Assembly (NCBI GenBank): GCA_025454835.1
Contig: JALONQ010000013.1
Span: 1 to 64,000, forward strand
Length of the DNA: 64,000 nucleotides
Reading direction: 5' to 3'
From: Bacteroidota bacterium
GTDB lineage: Bacteria > Bacteroidota > Ignavibacteria > UBA10030
Position 1 is the first letter of the stretch. Every line of letters begins with the position of its first letter. Made by a program: the position numbers and the translations under genes. Below are positions 55,605 through 64,000 of this stretch, one piece after another. The notes beneath the pieces were generated by a model. It had not been told where the DNA came from. It worked only from the letters and a program-made list of their open reading frames with translations, and ran no database searches.

Positions 55605-57089
55605 TCAGGCGGGCACGGTCGAAGCAGCCTGCTCGACCTTGCCCCGCCATCCGCTCGAAGGAACGAACCGGATGGGCGTCGCCTGTTGCATGAAAGCCGT
55701 GAGCGATGTCGTCCCCCGCTCGGCGCCGATCAGCACGTCGGCCGGCCCGAAGTCGGCGAGGGGGAGGTCTTCGCAAGAGAAAGCGTTCCCGACCGCGGGG
55801 ACCTTCTCGGGGTCGTAGCCCATCATCCACGTCGCGACATAGTCGACGGCGGCTGGATTGATGCCGGCCAGCAGCATACCGGCGGGAACGGGGCGCGGCG
55901 CCAACGGACCCTCATGGTCGCCGCCAATGAACCCGTCGACAACCGTCAAGTATCTTCGTTTCGTGGCGCGTGTCGGCCGGCCGGTGGCCGGCTCTCCGTA
56001 GAAGAACGCCCGGTTGATGTCGAGGATGGTTCTCCAAAGAGTGTCGTTGCCGTACCATCCACCCGAGCCCTCCCATCGTTCTTCCCACGGATAGAAGAGA
56101 TGGAATCCTCTGGACGCATGGTAGAGGAGGCGCTTGAACAGTCCCCGCTCCATTCTCCAGAGACGATGATGCAAGCTCCAATACAGGGGCTCGAACGCGT
56201 GGCGATGCGGGTATTCGTCCGACCCGATCCGGGGTGAGCCCAGACGGAAGTGCGGCAAGTAATCCTTGTGACCGATCACGCCCACCAGGTTCTTCAGCGA
56301 GAGCGTGACCCCCGCCTTCACATGGCTCTTCATCTTCGGCAGGTTGATCACGCAATCGGCGTTGAGGATGTCCTTCGGGATCAGGTACTTGTTCACGGTC
56401 GCGTTGTGCACGCGCCGCATGCGGACGACGTCGTGGTCGGAAACGGCGAACCGGTCGGCATGATGGATGATCGGCATCAACAGACTTCGGTCCGCCAGGT
56501 CGATCTCGACGTAGTCGTCGATCGTGTTCTGCTCGCTTCGGCCCTCGAGGAATCCACCGTCCATGTGGGCCACCACAAGCCGGTAGTCACGGGTCTGGAA
56601 GTTGACGCCGTGTGAACGGTAGAATTGCCGGACGCCATCGATGCCGGCAACGGCGAGCGCCGCGGGCCAGTCCGTGGCCTGAATGGGACAATCGCCCACG
56701 ACGATCGAACCGCTCCCCTTCAGTGCCAGGAGCACATAGTCCGCCACCGCCCGGAGCACCGACCCGTGCGTGACGAGGCAATCGGTGTCGGTGACGCCCA
56801 CTTTGAAGGCGGCGTTGACGTGCGAAACAAGATTGGGTTTGAGGACGACCTTCGACCCGGGTGCCAGCAGCTCGCCCAGGGGGTTCCATGCGGGAGTTCC
56901 GTATCGGTCGCGGTCGAGACCCATCTGTCGCCAGAGATCCCGCACCATGGCGTAGACCGGGTTCGGCTCGGCGCCGATCGCCTCAAAGGGCGCTTCGGGG
57001 TACCGTTCCGACGGATGATACGGCGAGATCGACGGATAGACGGGCGCTTCCTGCGTTCGGACGAACCCCACGAGCCGTTCAGACAGCAT
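55605..57089 (-). CDS. DUF362 domain-containing protein
   Basis: 494 residues. DUF362 motifs: SKVVLKPNLVSHVNAAFKVG, SIVVGDCPIQATDW, INLPKMKSHVKAGVTLSLKN, GVIGHKD, and near the end TVVDGFIGGDHEGPLAPRP with GMLLAGINPAAVDYVATWMM. The family is often linked to Fe-S proteins, but no CxxCxxC ferredoxin cluster is visible here. In glycan clusters DUF362 members are of unknown activity. It overlaps the nucleotidyltransferase gene by 11 nt and is followed by the O-methyltransferase, so it is probably part of sugar or lipid-intermediate modification. Confidence 0.92.
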   Translation of the reverse strand: MLSERLVGFVRTQEAPVYPSISPYHPSERYPEAPFEAIGAEPNPVYAMVRDLWRQMGLDRDRYGTPAWNPLGELLAPGSKVVLKPNLVSHVNAAFKVGVTDTDCLVTHGSVLRAVADYVLLALKGSGSIVVGDCPIQATDWPAALAVAGIDGVRQFYRSHGVNFQTRDYRLVVAHMDGGFLEGRSEQNTIDDYVEIDLADRSLLMPIIHHADRFAVSDHDVVRMRRVHNATVNKYLIPKDILNADCVINLPKMKSHVKAGVTLSLKNLVGVIGHKDYLPHFRLGSPRIGSDEYPHRHAFEPLYWSLHHRLWRMERGLFKRLLYHASRGFHLFYPWEERWEGSGGWYGNDTLWRTILDINRAFFYGEPATGRPTRATKRRYLTVVDGFIGGDHEGPLAPRPVPAGMLLAGINPAAVDYVATWMMGYDPEKVPAVGNAFSCEDLPLADFGPADVLIGAERGTTSLTAFMQQATPIRFVPSSGWRGKVEQAASTVPA

Positions 57090-57780
57090 CGTCGATCATC
57101 CCGTCCTGCTGTAACTCGGCAAAGTGGTCCTGCGTTTCGATCGCACGCCAGTACTCCTTGATCTCATACGTCATCACCGTCTTCCGGTCGCGAACGAGGC
57201 CCATCATGACGTCGGGCATGGTCGTGAACGTATCGTCGGGGATGCGGTCGAGCACCGACGCGCTGATGCAGTATATGCCGGCGCTGACCGGTTGCCGCAG
57301 TACGGGCTTCTCCGTGACGGACACCAGCCGCTGTCCGTCGAGCTCCAGCACGCCGAACGGGGATTGATACTCATGCATGACGATCCCGACCGTCACCTCG
57401 GCCTTCGCCGCACGGTGGGCTTCGGCCATCTTGCGGAAGTCGAGCTTCGTGACGATATCGCCGTTCATCAGAAAGAAGGCCTCCTCCGAACGCAACCGCT
57501 CCCGCAGGAGCGAGAGGCAACCGGCGGTGCCCAGCGGCTTCTCTTCTTCGACGAAGCTGAGCGGCAGGTGGAACGACTCGGCGTGCTGGCAGTAGGCGCG
57601 GATGAGCTGCGATTGGTAGCCGATCGACAGGATCACCTCGGTGGGGCCGAACGTCCGGAGGTGCGCCATCGTGTGCTCGAGGAGGGTGCTCTTCCCGATC
57701 GGCAGTAACGGCTTGGGCACGATGAACGTGTACGGCCGCAGACGGGTGCCGAGGCCTCCGGCGAGAATGACGAACTTCAT
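57079..57780 (-). CDS. sugar-phosphate nucleotidyltransferase
   Basis: 233 residues from the ATG at 57780. N-terminal LAGGLGTRLRPYTFIVPKPLLPIG is the pyrophosphorylase signature (RmlA/GMP/HddC superfamily); also VEEEKPLGTAGCLSLL and FFLMNGDIVTKLDF (metal Asp), with a C-terminal IETQDHFAEL. It makes an NDP-sugar, nucleotide not readable. It is a short form without the left-handed beta-helix. The 4,6-dehydratase-like SDR gene sits 8 nt upstream and is likely to use its product. This pairing resembles the PtmE/LegB arrangement in legionaminic-acid routes, though the other Leg enzymes are absent here. Confidence 0.92.
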   Translation of the reverse strand: MKFVILAGGLGTRLRPYTFIVPKPLLPIGKSTLLEHTMAHLRTFGPTEVILSIGYQSQLIRAYCQHAESFHLPLSFVEEEKPLGTAGCLSLLRERLRSEEAFFLMNGDIVTKLDFRKMAEAHRAAKAEVTVGIVMHEYQSPFGVLELDGQRLVSVTEKPVLRQPVSAGIYCISASVLDRIPDDTFTTMPDVMMGLVRDRKTVMTYEIKEYWRAIETQDHFAELQQDGMIDDAV

Positions 57781-57788
57781 GTCGGGCC

Positions 57789-58778
57789 TCAGATGTTGTA
57801 GATCTCGGTCTTGAACTCGTCCATGTGCGCCCGGATCCACTCGATCGTCAGCTCGAGCCCGCGCTCCAGGCTGTACGTCGGTTCCCATCCGGCCAGTTGC
57901 TTCGCCTTGGAAACGTCCGCCAGGAGCCGCTGCACTTCGCTCTTGTCGGGTCGTGCCCGGGAGGCGTCGAACTCGAGCCGGGCTCCGGTACCCACCTTCT
58001 GTACGATGAGTTGGGCCAGGTCGTCGATGGAGATCTCACGCCCGGTGCCGAGGTTGATCGCCTGCCCGATCGAGTGACTGCTCTCAGCGATGCGGAGGAA
58101 CCCCTGCACCGTGTCGGCGACGTACGTGAAGTCGCGCGTCGTGGTCGTCGTTCCCACCTTGATCACGTCACCCTTCAACGCCTGCGAGATGAGGGAAGGG
58201 ATGACGGCCCGGGCCGACTGGCGCGGTCCGTACGTATTGAACGGGCGCACGATCGAGACCGGCAGGCCGAACGAGTAGTGGAAGCTCAGGGCAATGTTGT
58301 CGGTGGCGATCTTGCTGGCGGAGTACGGCGATTGCGGCTGGTACGGATGCGACTCCGAGATCGGGACCGACCGGGCGGAACCATAGACCTCGCTCGTCGA
58401 CGTCTGCACGAAACGCTCCATGCCGTTCTCTTTGGCGACGAGGAGCAGGTTGAGCGTACTAAGGATGTTGTTCTCGATGACCTCTTGCGGGTTCACATAC
58501 GAATACGGAATGCCGACGTAGGCCGCCAGGTTGAAGATGACCTGTCGGCCTTCCAGCATCGGCCGCAACACGGCGAGGTCGCGCAATTCCGCCCGGACGA
58601 CGTTCAAATGTCCGCGCAGCTCCGGGGCGACCATGCTCAAGTGGCCAATGCTGCCTTTCGAATTATATCGCACGATCGCCAGCACGTCGGCTCCGCGCCG
58701 CAACAGTTCTTCCGTCAGGTGGCTTCCGATAAAACCCCCGGCCCCGGTGACGACGACCTTTCTGCCTTTCCAATCCAT
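57789..58778 (-). CDS. NAD-dependent NDP-sugar 4,6-dehydratase-like SDR (LegB-like)
   Basis: 329 residues from the ATG at 58778 with GAGAGG upstream; a GTG two codons earlier also opens the frame. Extended SDR: VVVTGAGGFIGSHLTEEL, NLAAYVGIPYSYVNP, STSEVYGSARSVPI, YSASKIATDNIAL (YxxxK), IVRPFNTYGPRQS, and DFTYVADTVQG. The AAxxxIPYSY and YNSKGSIGH stretches resemble LegB (GDP-GlcNAc 4,6-dehydratase) more than RmlB. Follows the GT4 gene by 9 nt and precedes the nucleotidyltransferase. Product sugar uncertain. Confidence 0.9.
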   Translation of the reverse strand: MDWKGRKVVVTGAGGFIGSHLTEELLRRGADVLAIVRYNSKGSIGHLSMVAPELRGHLNVVRAELRDLAVLRPMLEGRQVIFNLAAYVGIPYSYVNPQEVIENNILSTLNLLLVAKENGMERFVQTSTSEVYGSARSVPISESHPYQPQSPYSASKIATDNIALSFHYSFGLPVSIVRPFNTYGPRQSARAVIPSLISQALKGDVIKVGTTTTTRDFTYVADTVQGFLRIAESSHSIGQAINLGTGREISIDDLAQLIVQKVGTGARLEFDASRARPDKSEVQRLLADVSKAKQLAGWEPTYSLERGLELTIEWIRAHMDEFKTEIYNI

Positions 58779-58787
58779 GGACACCTC

Positions 58788-59900
58788 TCAGTGATCGCTC
58801 TGCACTTCAGCATAGACCGCCTGGATCTCGACGACCATGCGCTCGACCGTGAACAGTCGCTCAACGCGTTCCCGTCCCGCTCTCCCCATGGAGCCTACGA
58901 GGGTCGGGTCCTTCAGGAGTCGCTCGACGAAGCCGGCCATGGACACCGCATCGCCGGCCGGGAACAGAAATCCCGTGACCCCCGCCTCCACAAGGTCCGA
59001 AACGCCCGTCACATCAGACGCAACGACCGGTTTGCGGAAGCTCATCGCCTCGGCCAATGAGTATCCGAACGACTCGTAATACGATGAATGGACCAGAATG
59101 TCGAAAGAGCGCATCCAGCCCAATGCTTCGGGGACCCATCCCAGGAATTCAACGACGTGCTCAAGCTGCTGCTCCCGCACCCGGGTTCGGCACGCCTCCA
59201 GAAGGTCGCCGTCGCCGACCCAGACGAACCGCACGCGGTGTCCGCGCGACGCCAGGATGGAGGCGGCCGTGATGAACGTGTCAGGGTCCTTCGGATATGT
59301 GAGCCGGGCCACGGCCCCCACGGTGAACCTGCCGTCCCCCGGTTGGGCGACCCCCTCGTCCGAGGAAGGCACGTCGATGCCGGCGTTCACGGCGCGGACC
59401 TTCCCCCGGGGAACGATCCCGTGCTCGATGATCGCACGGCGTTCAGAGGCCGAATCGGCTATCACCAGGTCCGTGAACAGCGCGGCAAATCGTTCCAGAT
59501 GAAGATACCAACGGGAGATCTGGAAAGCCATCATGTGCGGTTGGTAGATCGTCCTGGCCGACGGCCGTGCGAGCTTCGACGCCAGCCGTGACAAGAAGCC
59601 GGCCTTGGAGCTATGGGCGTGGACAATGTCATACGGATGCGCGCGAAAGTACCGAAAGAGCGCCACGAAGGCCCGCAGGTCTGCGCGAAGGCTCACTTCT
59701 CGCACCATCGGGATCTCGACGAGCGTGATGCCCCGCTGGCGCATCCATGCGAGGTCCGCGAAGAACGACTTGTCGGCCCTTGCCGTCGCGTAGATGTAGG
59801 TCACCCGGTACGACGCCAGGTCGATGCGCTGAAGCAGGTCGGCGCAGTACTTGCGCGTGCCGCCCAGCGTCGATTCGAGGACGATGATCAGATGTTTCAT
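58788..59900 (-). CDS. glycosyltransferase family 4
   Basis: 370 residues, GT-B fold. N-terminal ESTLGGTRKYCADLL (G-G loop for acceptor side), HAHSSKAGFLSRLAS, then the Glyco_trans_1 C-terminal part VGAVARLTYPKDPDTFITAA, VEFLGWVPEALGWMRSFDIL, and ESFGYSLAEAMSFRKPVVAS (the E-x7-E motif). Retaining transferase of the EPS/LPS type; donor and acceptor unknown. Overlaps the upstream GT4 gene by 4 nt and precedes the SDR by 9 nt. Confidence 0.94.
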   Translation of the reverse strand: MKHLIIVLESTLGGTRKYCADLLQRIDLASYRVTYIYATARADKSFFADLAWMRQRGITLVEIPMVREVSLRADLRAFVALFRYFRAHPYDIVHAHSSKAGFLSRLASKLARPSARTIYQPHMMAFQISRWYLHLERFAALFTDLVIADSASERRAIIEHGIVPRGKVRAVNAGIDVPSSDEGVAQPGDGRFTVGAVARLTYPKDPDTFITAASILASRGHRVRFVWVGDGDLLEACRTRVREQQLEHVVEFLGWVPEALGWMRSFDILVHSSYYESFGYSLAEAMSFRKPVVASDVTGVSDLVEAGVTGFLFPAGDAVSMAGFVERLLKDPTLVGSMGRAGRERVERLFTVERMVVEIQAVYAEVQSDH

Positions 59901-61132
59901 GGCATCGTGCCGCTGAGGGTGCCGGCCGCCCGACCGTGGACAACGTCATCGATGAATCCGTGCACCTGTGCGCTCACCGCGTCGTACCCGAAGCGCTCAA
60001 GGCAGGTGCGGAAACCCTCATGACCCACCGCGTCGGAGCGGTGGCGGTCATTCAACGCGCGCCGGATCACCGCCGCCACCTCAACCGCGCCGTAGCCGTC
60101 GGCGAAGTAGATGTCGCGGCCGTCTTCGAAGTAGCGCGTCATGTCGCCGAACCGTGTCGAGGCGATAGGCCGTTGCGAGGCGCAATACTCTGAGATCTTG
60201 CCGGGGAACCCCGCCCGCGAGATCACGCTGTCGGGGCGCGGAAGCACCAGCACCTCGTGCCGGCGGAGCTCATCCAACGCCTCGGTGGCCGGCCTCGGAC
60301 CCAGGAACCGCACCCGTTCGCCGAGGCGCAGAGCTTCCACGAGCGCGCGCAGCCGCTGACGGTACTCAGGCGCGTTCGCATCGCCGATGACGGTCAGCGT
60401 GAGCCCCGGCCGCTCTCGGGCCAGAGCGGCGACGGCCTCGAACAGGACCTCGATGCCTTCGTCGGCGATGAGCGATCCGAGGTACGCCAGCGAATCGGGA
60501 CGCCGGTCGACGATCGTTCGGGCTTCGCCGGGCCTCAAGATCGACGCCAGCGGCACCATGAGCATGGGCGCATGCCCGCCGCGCTGGACGATCTTCTCGC
60601 GCAGGTAGGTCGACACACACAGGAACCCGTCGGCCCACCGAAACAGCGTCCGGTCCGACACCCGCGTCTGCCAGGCGTTGATCCGCCGGAACCAACTGCG
60701 CCGCCATCCCAGCGCGTGCTCGTCGAATCGTTCGTCGCAGACGTCGAAGATCACCCGCACGCCCCGAAGCTTCGCCGACAGGATCACGAGTCCGGTGTCG
60801 ATGAACGACGTATTATACAGCACCACAGCATGGGGCACCGGGCCGAACAGCAGAGGCAGGGCCAGCAACAAGTTCGCCTTCAGCTTGGCCGCAACGACCC
60901 CGGCCTCGGTCGCCGGCCGGGCAACGGTTCGGCTGATGAACTCGAATGGAACGCCGTTCGCCTCGCCGGTCGCGCTGGTGTTCTGTCCCACACCCACGTA
61001 ACCGTAGGCGTATGGGATCTTCAGAGCCACATCGACGCCCCTCTCCGCCAATCCCGACATAAGATTCCGCAATCGAGGCGTGATGCCGCGACCTTCGGGG
61101 AAATCGGCTATGGCGATGAACCAGACCTTCAT
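59897..61132 (-). CDS. glycosyltransferase family 4
   Basis: 411 residues from the ATG at 61132 (MKVWFIAIADFPEGRGITPR). The frame stays open upstream into repeat DNA and that extension is not believed. GT-B glycosyltransferase: N-terminal TPRLRNLMSGLAERG, middle DERFDEHALGWRRSWFRRIN, C-terminal LAYLGSLIADEGIEVLFEAV, RVRFLGPRPATEALDELRRH, and SRAGFPGKISEYCASQRPI. The C-terminal E-x7-E is imperfect, so it may be a divergent GT4. First gene of the transcript that runs to 54751; a 390-bp repeat-filled gap lies upstream. Confidence 0.92.
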   Translation of the reverse strand: MKVWFIAIADFPEGRGITPRLRNLMSGLAERGVDVALKIPYAYGYVGVGQNTSATGEANGVPFEFISRTVARPATEAGVVAAKLKANLLLALPLLFGPVPHAVVLYNTSFIDTGLVILSAKLRGVRVIFDVCDERFDEHALGWRRSWFRRINAWQTRVSDRTLFRWADGFLCVSTYLREKIVQRGGHAPMLMVPLASILRPGEARTIVDRRPDSLAYLGSLIADEGIEVLFEAVAALARERPGLTLTVIGDANAPEYRQRLRALVEALRLGERVRFLGPRPATEALDELRRHEVLVLPRPDSVISRAGFPGKISEYCASQRPIASTRFGDMTRYFEDGRDIYFADGYGAVEVAAVIRRALNDRHRSDAVGHEGFRTCLERFGYDAVSAQVHGFIDDVVHGRAAGTLSGTMP

Positions 61133-61162
61133 GGTACGAGCAGGAAGCTTAGAAACGTTTCG

Positions 61163-61205
61163 CGCCTGCCTGCCTGCAAAAGGCTCACTTCTCGGCAGGC
61201 AGGCG
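61163..61205. repeat. GC palindrome (CGCCTGCCTGCC)
   Basis: Perfect 12-bp arms CGCCTGCCTGCC (61163-61174) and GGCAGGCAGGCG (61194-61205) around a 19-nt loop. Same core as the modules at 54384-54685. The gap 61133-61525 that contains it has no gene; further on (61220-61310) it holds facing ACGCAGCGTCCGCAGCG and GCGTCGTTGC stretches. Confidence 0.85.
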
Positions 61206-61420
61206 GCGGTCGCCACGTGCTTTGGATATCTCTTACGCAGCGTCCGCAGCGTAAAGCGAAGCACAATCGGCCCTTTGCGGACCTTGCAGTCTTTGCGTCG
61301 TTGCCCGTCCCGTTCATGCGGGATGATGCTTTGTCACCACACCGCGTCGAAGGGCGAGAAAGTCCACCAAATCGGACTATTCAGCCGTCCACTAGCAGGG
61401 TGCGGAAAGACCCCAAGGAC

Positions 61421-61490
61421 GTCACGCTGAGCGGAGTCGAAGCGTGCGTAATGAGTCACGATGCAGGTTTCGACTTCGCTCAACCTGACG
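61421..61490. repeat. REP-like palindrome pair (GAGCGGAGTCGAAG type)
   Basis: CACGCTGAGCGGAGTCGAAGCGTG (shown with arms CACGCT and AGCGTG) at 61423-61446 is followed by TTTCGACTTCGCTCAACCTGACG at 61468-61490 in the opposite sense. This type of intergenic palindrome is seen in many unrelated bacteria. It lies between the polymerase stop (61526) and the downstream GT4 gene. Confidence 0.65.
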
Positions 61491-61525
61491 AGACGACCCA
61501 ATTCTCCGAGCTTTTCGGCACCCCG

Positions 61526-62857
61526 TTATCTGTGGACGCCAACCAACGACTTCTGGCCACCCTCGGCCGCCTCGTTCTCCAACGCCGCAATACCCATCAG
61601 GATCGGGTATGCCAGGATGCCTTCGTCCAGACCGGAGATATTGCTCACCAACCCGGTCAGGAGCAGGAGCATCAGCGACCCTCCCAGCGCCAGCGACCAG
61701 ACCACGATCACCTCCGAAGCCGAGGACTTGGCCAGACGATACAGCCTGCGGGCGAGTGAGAGATAGAAGAGCGCCACGATGGCCGTGAAGATCGCCCCAT
61801 ACTCGACCAACATGCCGATGAAGTAGTTCGTCCGCCAGGAAAACGCGCCGATGACCCCTGAGACCTCGATGTCGCCGACGTACCGTGTCGACAGCTCGGT
61901 GGCACTCCCTTCAACGCTGCGACGGATCGCCATCGACGAGCCATAGTTACCCGGACCGACGCCGTAGACGAGGGCCTGCGGCACCTCTTCGAAAACGAAG
62001 GGCAGCTGCAGATAGGCCAACACCGTTCCGAGATCTTCGAGCCGGTTCTCCGTGAGGATGTTCGCCCGGAGCCCTTCGCCGCCCGTGGAGCTCAGCAGGT
62101 CTCGGCCGACGAGAAAGCCGACGACGAGCACGGCGGTCAGGATGAACGCCGGCATCAGCCGACGGCGCGCCTTTCGTTCCCCCCGACGGAACAGGAGCAC
62201 GGCCAGCAGGAGGAACACCATGAAGATCATCGATTTCTCGTTGAGCGGCATGAAGGCCACGAAGAAGAGGGCTCCGGCAGCCAGCAGGTCGAGGTACCGC
62301 CGCCGAACGGCGAACGACGCCGCGGCCACGAGAACGCCGCAGTAGAGCAGGTTGGCGTAGAGATGCGCGTCGCGGAAGAAGGCGTGCACGTTATCGCCGT
62401 TGCCATCCTCCACGAAAAAGGTCAGCACCTGGTAGAGCCACAACGGCAGGCTCAACAGCAGGAGCAGCGCCATCGTCCGCACGATCGACCGAAGGTCCTC
62501 CCCGCGCAGGTCGAGCCATCGCGCCGTCTGATAGACCATGAGCGGCGAGAGAAAGAGGAACATGCCCTGGAAGATATCCACCGGAGTGCTGCCGTTCAGC
62601 GCTCCTGCGAGGAACGCCAACGTGACCAGGATGAGCGGGAACCGCACGTGGTCGAGACGACGGCGCCATCCTTCCTTCCAGGCGTTCCGGAAGGCCACCG
62701 CGAAGAACAGGCCGATGAATCCAACCTCGAAGAACCGGAACTCCCGCGGCAGGTCCACGACGTGCATCCAGTCGTAGTCGGCCACGTGGTCCAGCATCCG
62801 CGCATTGGTCCACAGTACGCCGATGAGAATGATGCCGTAGATGAAGGTGCGTTTCAT
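61526..62857 (-). CDS. O-antigen ligase/polymerase-like membrane protein (Wzy type)
   Basis: 443 residues, about 11-12 hydrophobic segments (for example FIYGIILIGVLW, FPLILVTLAFLAGAL, FVAFMPLNEKSMIFMVFLLL, VIVVWSLALGGSLMLLLLTG) and a large periplasmic loop (about 265-345) containing YGVGPGNYGSSM, a usual mark of the O-antigen ligase/polymerase (WaaL/Wzy) superfamily (G-x-G-P-x-N). It would polymerise flipped repeat units in the periplasm, or ligate them to a lipid core. Overlaps the GT4 gene upstream by 4 nt. With the flippase at 47.5 kb and the initiating transferase at 52.7 kb it completes a Wzx/Wzy-like set. Confidence 0.85.
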   Translation of the reverse strand: MKRTFIYGIILIGVLWTNARMLDHVADYDWMHVVDLPREFRFFEVGFIGLFFAVAFRNAWKEGWRRRLDHVRFPLILVTLAFLAGALNGSTPVDIFQGMFLFLSPLMVYQTARWLDLRGEDLRSIVRTMALLLLLSLPLWLYQVLTFFVEDGNGDNVHAFFRDAHLYANLLYCGVLVAAASFAVRRRYLDLLAAGALFFVAFMPLNEKSMIFMVFLLLAVLLFRRGERKARRRLMPAFILTAVLVVGFLVGRDLLSSTGGEGLRANILTENRLEDLGTVLAYLQLPFVFEEVPQALVYGVGPGNYGSSMAIRRSVEGSATELSTRYVGDIEVSGVIGAFSWRTNYFIGMLVEYGAIFTAIVALFYLSLARRLYRLAKSSASEVIVVWSLALGGSLMLLLLTGLVSNISGLDEGILAYPILMGIAALENEAAEGGQKSLVGVHR

Positions 62858-64000
62858 GCCCGTCGCACGCCTTTGATCGGCGTGCTCGCCAGGACCTCCT
62901 CATAGATCGCCATCAGCGACCGTACGAACCGTTCTTCGCCGTATCTCATCCTGGCCCGCTCGCAGCCAAGCCTGGCATGCTCTTCGGCGAGCGGTTGGTT
63001 CCGCACGTACTGCCGCATGGCCCCGGTCAACGCGGCGACGTCGCGCACGGGCACCAGCAGTCCCGTCCGGTCCCGCTCGATCATGAACGGGATCCCTCCG
63101 ACGTCGGTGCCGATGACCGGAACGCCGGCGACGAGGGCTTCGGCGACGACATTCGGGCTCGTGTCGGAATACGACGGCAGGACGAGCATCGACGCCCCGG
63201 CGAACAGCTTGGCGATGCCTTCGGCGGGTAGCTGGCCGTGCAGGGCCACGCGACCGGCGCCGGGTCCGGCGGCGATCATCGGCCGGAGGATGCCGTCGAC
63301 GTAGCCGTGCGTGCCCGTCCCGACGAGGTGCATCTCCAATGAGGGGAATTCCCCGGCCAGCGCATGGAACGCGCCGATCAGTTCCTCCACCCCCTTGGTG
63401 TTGATGAGGGTGCCGACGAAGACCACGCTGTTCCGTCGCCGATCCGGCTGGCGCTGCACCGCGAAATACGCCTCGTGGATGATGTTCTCCAACAGGTAGA
63501 GCTTGGCGTCGGGATTGAGCGACCGGATGAACGTTTCGACGAACGGGGCCTTCATGATCACGTGCCGCGCCCGACGGATCGTGTAGCGTTCGATGAACTG
63601 GACGATCGCGTGCTCGAAGTATCGACGAGAGAGACGGCGGTATTGCTGAAACAGGTTGCTGACGATCGCTTGCATCGAGATGACGGCCGGGTAGCCGCTC
63701 GTCAGCGCGATGTACGAGAAGAGGTTCTCGGTCCCCTGGCCGTGCACGAGGTCCGGCTTGATCGCGTCGAGCTCACGGTAGTATTTCCACCGGTCGAGCT
63801 GGTAAAGGACCACGGGGCGCGGGATCTGCGGGAACGGAGCGTGCAGATAGTGGTAGTGCACGCCCCCTTCCACGAACCGGTAGTCCTTCGGGAACCGTTT
63901 CTCGTGTGAGACGACGTGGAGCTCAACGTCGGTGTGCCGGGCGATGGCCCGTGTAGCGTTCCGGATCCAGGTCGCCGGATGGAAGGCCGACGTGTCCAGC
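62854..64000 (-). CDS. glycosyltransferase family 4 (5' end outside the window)
   Basis: At least 381 residues. The frame remains open through the window edge at 64000 (upstream reading includes DTSAFHPATWIRNATRAIAR and DVELHVVSHEKRFPKDYRF), so the start lies outside. GT-B: VHGQGTENLFSYIALTSGYP, a central RHVIMKAPFVETFIRSLNPD, and C-terminal VVFVGTLINTKGVEELIGAF, GRVALHGQLPAEGIAKLFAG, SYSDTSPNVVAEALVAGVPV (a variant of the E-x7-E motif) and VGGIPFMIERDRTGLLVPV. Role in glycan assembly; donor unknown. Overlaps the polymerase gene by 4 nt. Confidence 0.93.
   Translation of the reverse strand, partial: LDTSAFHPATWIRNATRAIARHTDVELHVVSHEKRFPKDYRFVEGGVHYHYLHAPFPQIPRPVVLYQLDRWKYYRELDAIKPDLVHGQGTENLFSYIALTSGYPAVISMQAIVSNLFQQYRRLSRRYFEHAIVQFIERYTIRRARHVIMKAPFVETFIRSLNPDAKLYLLENIIHEAYFAVQRQPDRRRNSVVFVGTLINTKGVEELIGAFHALAGEFPSLEMHLVGTGTHGYVDGILRPMIAAGPGAGRVALHGQLPAEGIAKLFAGASMLVLPSYSDTSPNVVAEALVAGVPVIGTDVGGIPFMIERDRTGLLVPVRDVAALTGAMRQYVRNQPLAEEHARLGCERARMRYGEERFVRSLMAIYEEVLASTPIKGVRRA

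Noticed and set aside
57079-62857. A full legionaminic or pseudaminic acid pathway
   Set aside because: Only the nucleotidyltransferase and a LegB-like dehydratase are present; aminotransferase, hydrolyzing epimerase and synthase are missing within the window.

Overview
The window is GC-rich, gene-dense DNA from a member of the Bacteroidota/Chlorobiota (FCB) assemblage, probably a high-GC lineage near Ignavibacteriota or Kapaibacteriota. Four things point there: two secreted proteins end in Type IX secretion (T9SS) C-terminal domains; there is a peptidase C25 (gingipain/PorU-like) protein; a HmuY-like lipoprotein sits beside a TonB-dependent receptor; and there is a DUF4783-like protein. The lineage is an inference, because there is no rRNA in the window. 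Almost all genes lie on the minus strand in tightly coupled runs with many ATGA or GTGA stop/start overlaps. The exception is a plus-strand block at 31.5-35.6 kb.

Layout by region. 0-2.3 kb: acyl-CoA dehydrogenase and an enoyl-ACP-reductase-like SDR. 2.5-9.3 kb: a run of DUF4783-like protein, a giant membrane histidine kinase, pgeF and glmS, linking a sensor to cell-wall precursor supply and peptidoglycan quality control. 9.4-13.3 kb: an FN3 lipoprotein and pyrR-pyrB-pyrC behind a recognisable PyrR attenuator. 13.3-17.1 kb: small lipoproteins, the HmuY-like protein and its TonB receptor. 17.4-17.6 kb: an intact tRNA-Val(CAC) beside a broken tRNA copy split by hairpin-rich inserts. 17.7-31.3 kb: PEGA-like protein, lhgO, uvrC, T9SS-exported S1/P1-like nuclease, two EamA transporters, DUF1015, era, glnB, an FkbM methyltransferase and secA. 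31.5-35.6 kb (plus strand): dacB, a membrane protein, prmA and a ppx/gppA-family gene. 35.6-38.6 kb: cysteine desulfurase and a sigma/anti-sigma/Spy-like operon. 39.0-48.9 kb: the 1555-residue C25 protein, translationally coupled to a WecG-type glycosyltransferase, further glycosyltransferases and a flippase. 49.3-64 kb: polysaccharide genes, with UDP-glucose dehydrogenase and UDP-xylose synthase, an initiating phosphoglycosyltransferase, several GT4 enzymes, a nucleotidyltransferase/4,6-dehydratase pair, a polymerase, a TylF-type methyltransferase and a DUF362 protein.

The most unusual content is the small repeats. (1) Heptanucleotide arrays, each locus with its own heptamer, occur as inverted pairs. 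Two such pairs bracket S23-like four-helix-bundle genes at 50.2-50.7 and 52.1-52.6 kb; others are gene-less or solo arrays. (2) A chain-of-hairpins element carrying a tRNA D-arm-like loop is found at the left edge and again inside the broken tRNA. (3) A MITE-like family has two copies, at 38.7 and 49.0 kb. (4) Several genes have their stop codons inside or touching these elements. The glycan cluster next to a sortase-like C25 protein suggests that T9SS cargo anchoring and surface-glycan synthesis may be genetically linked here.
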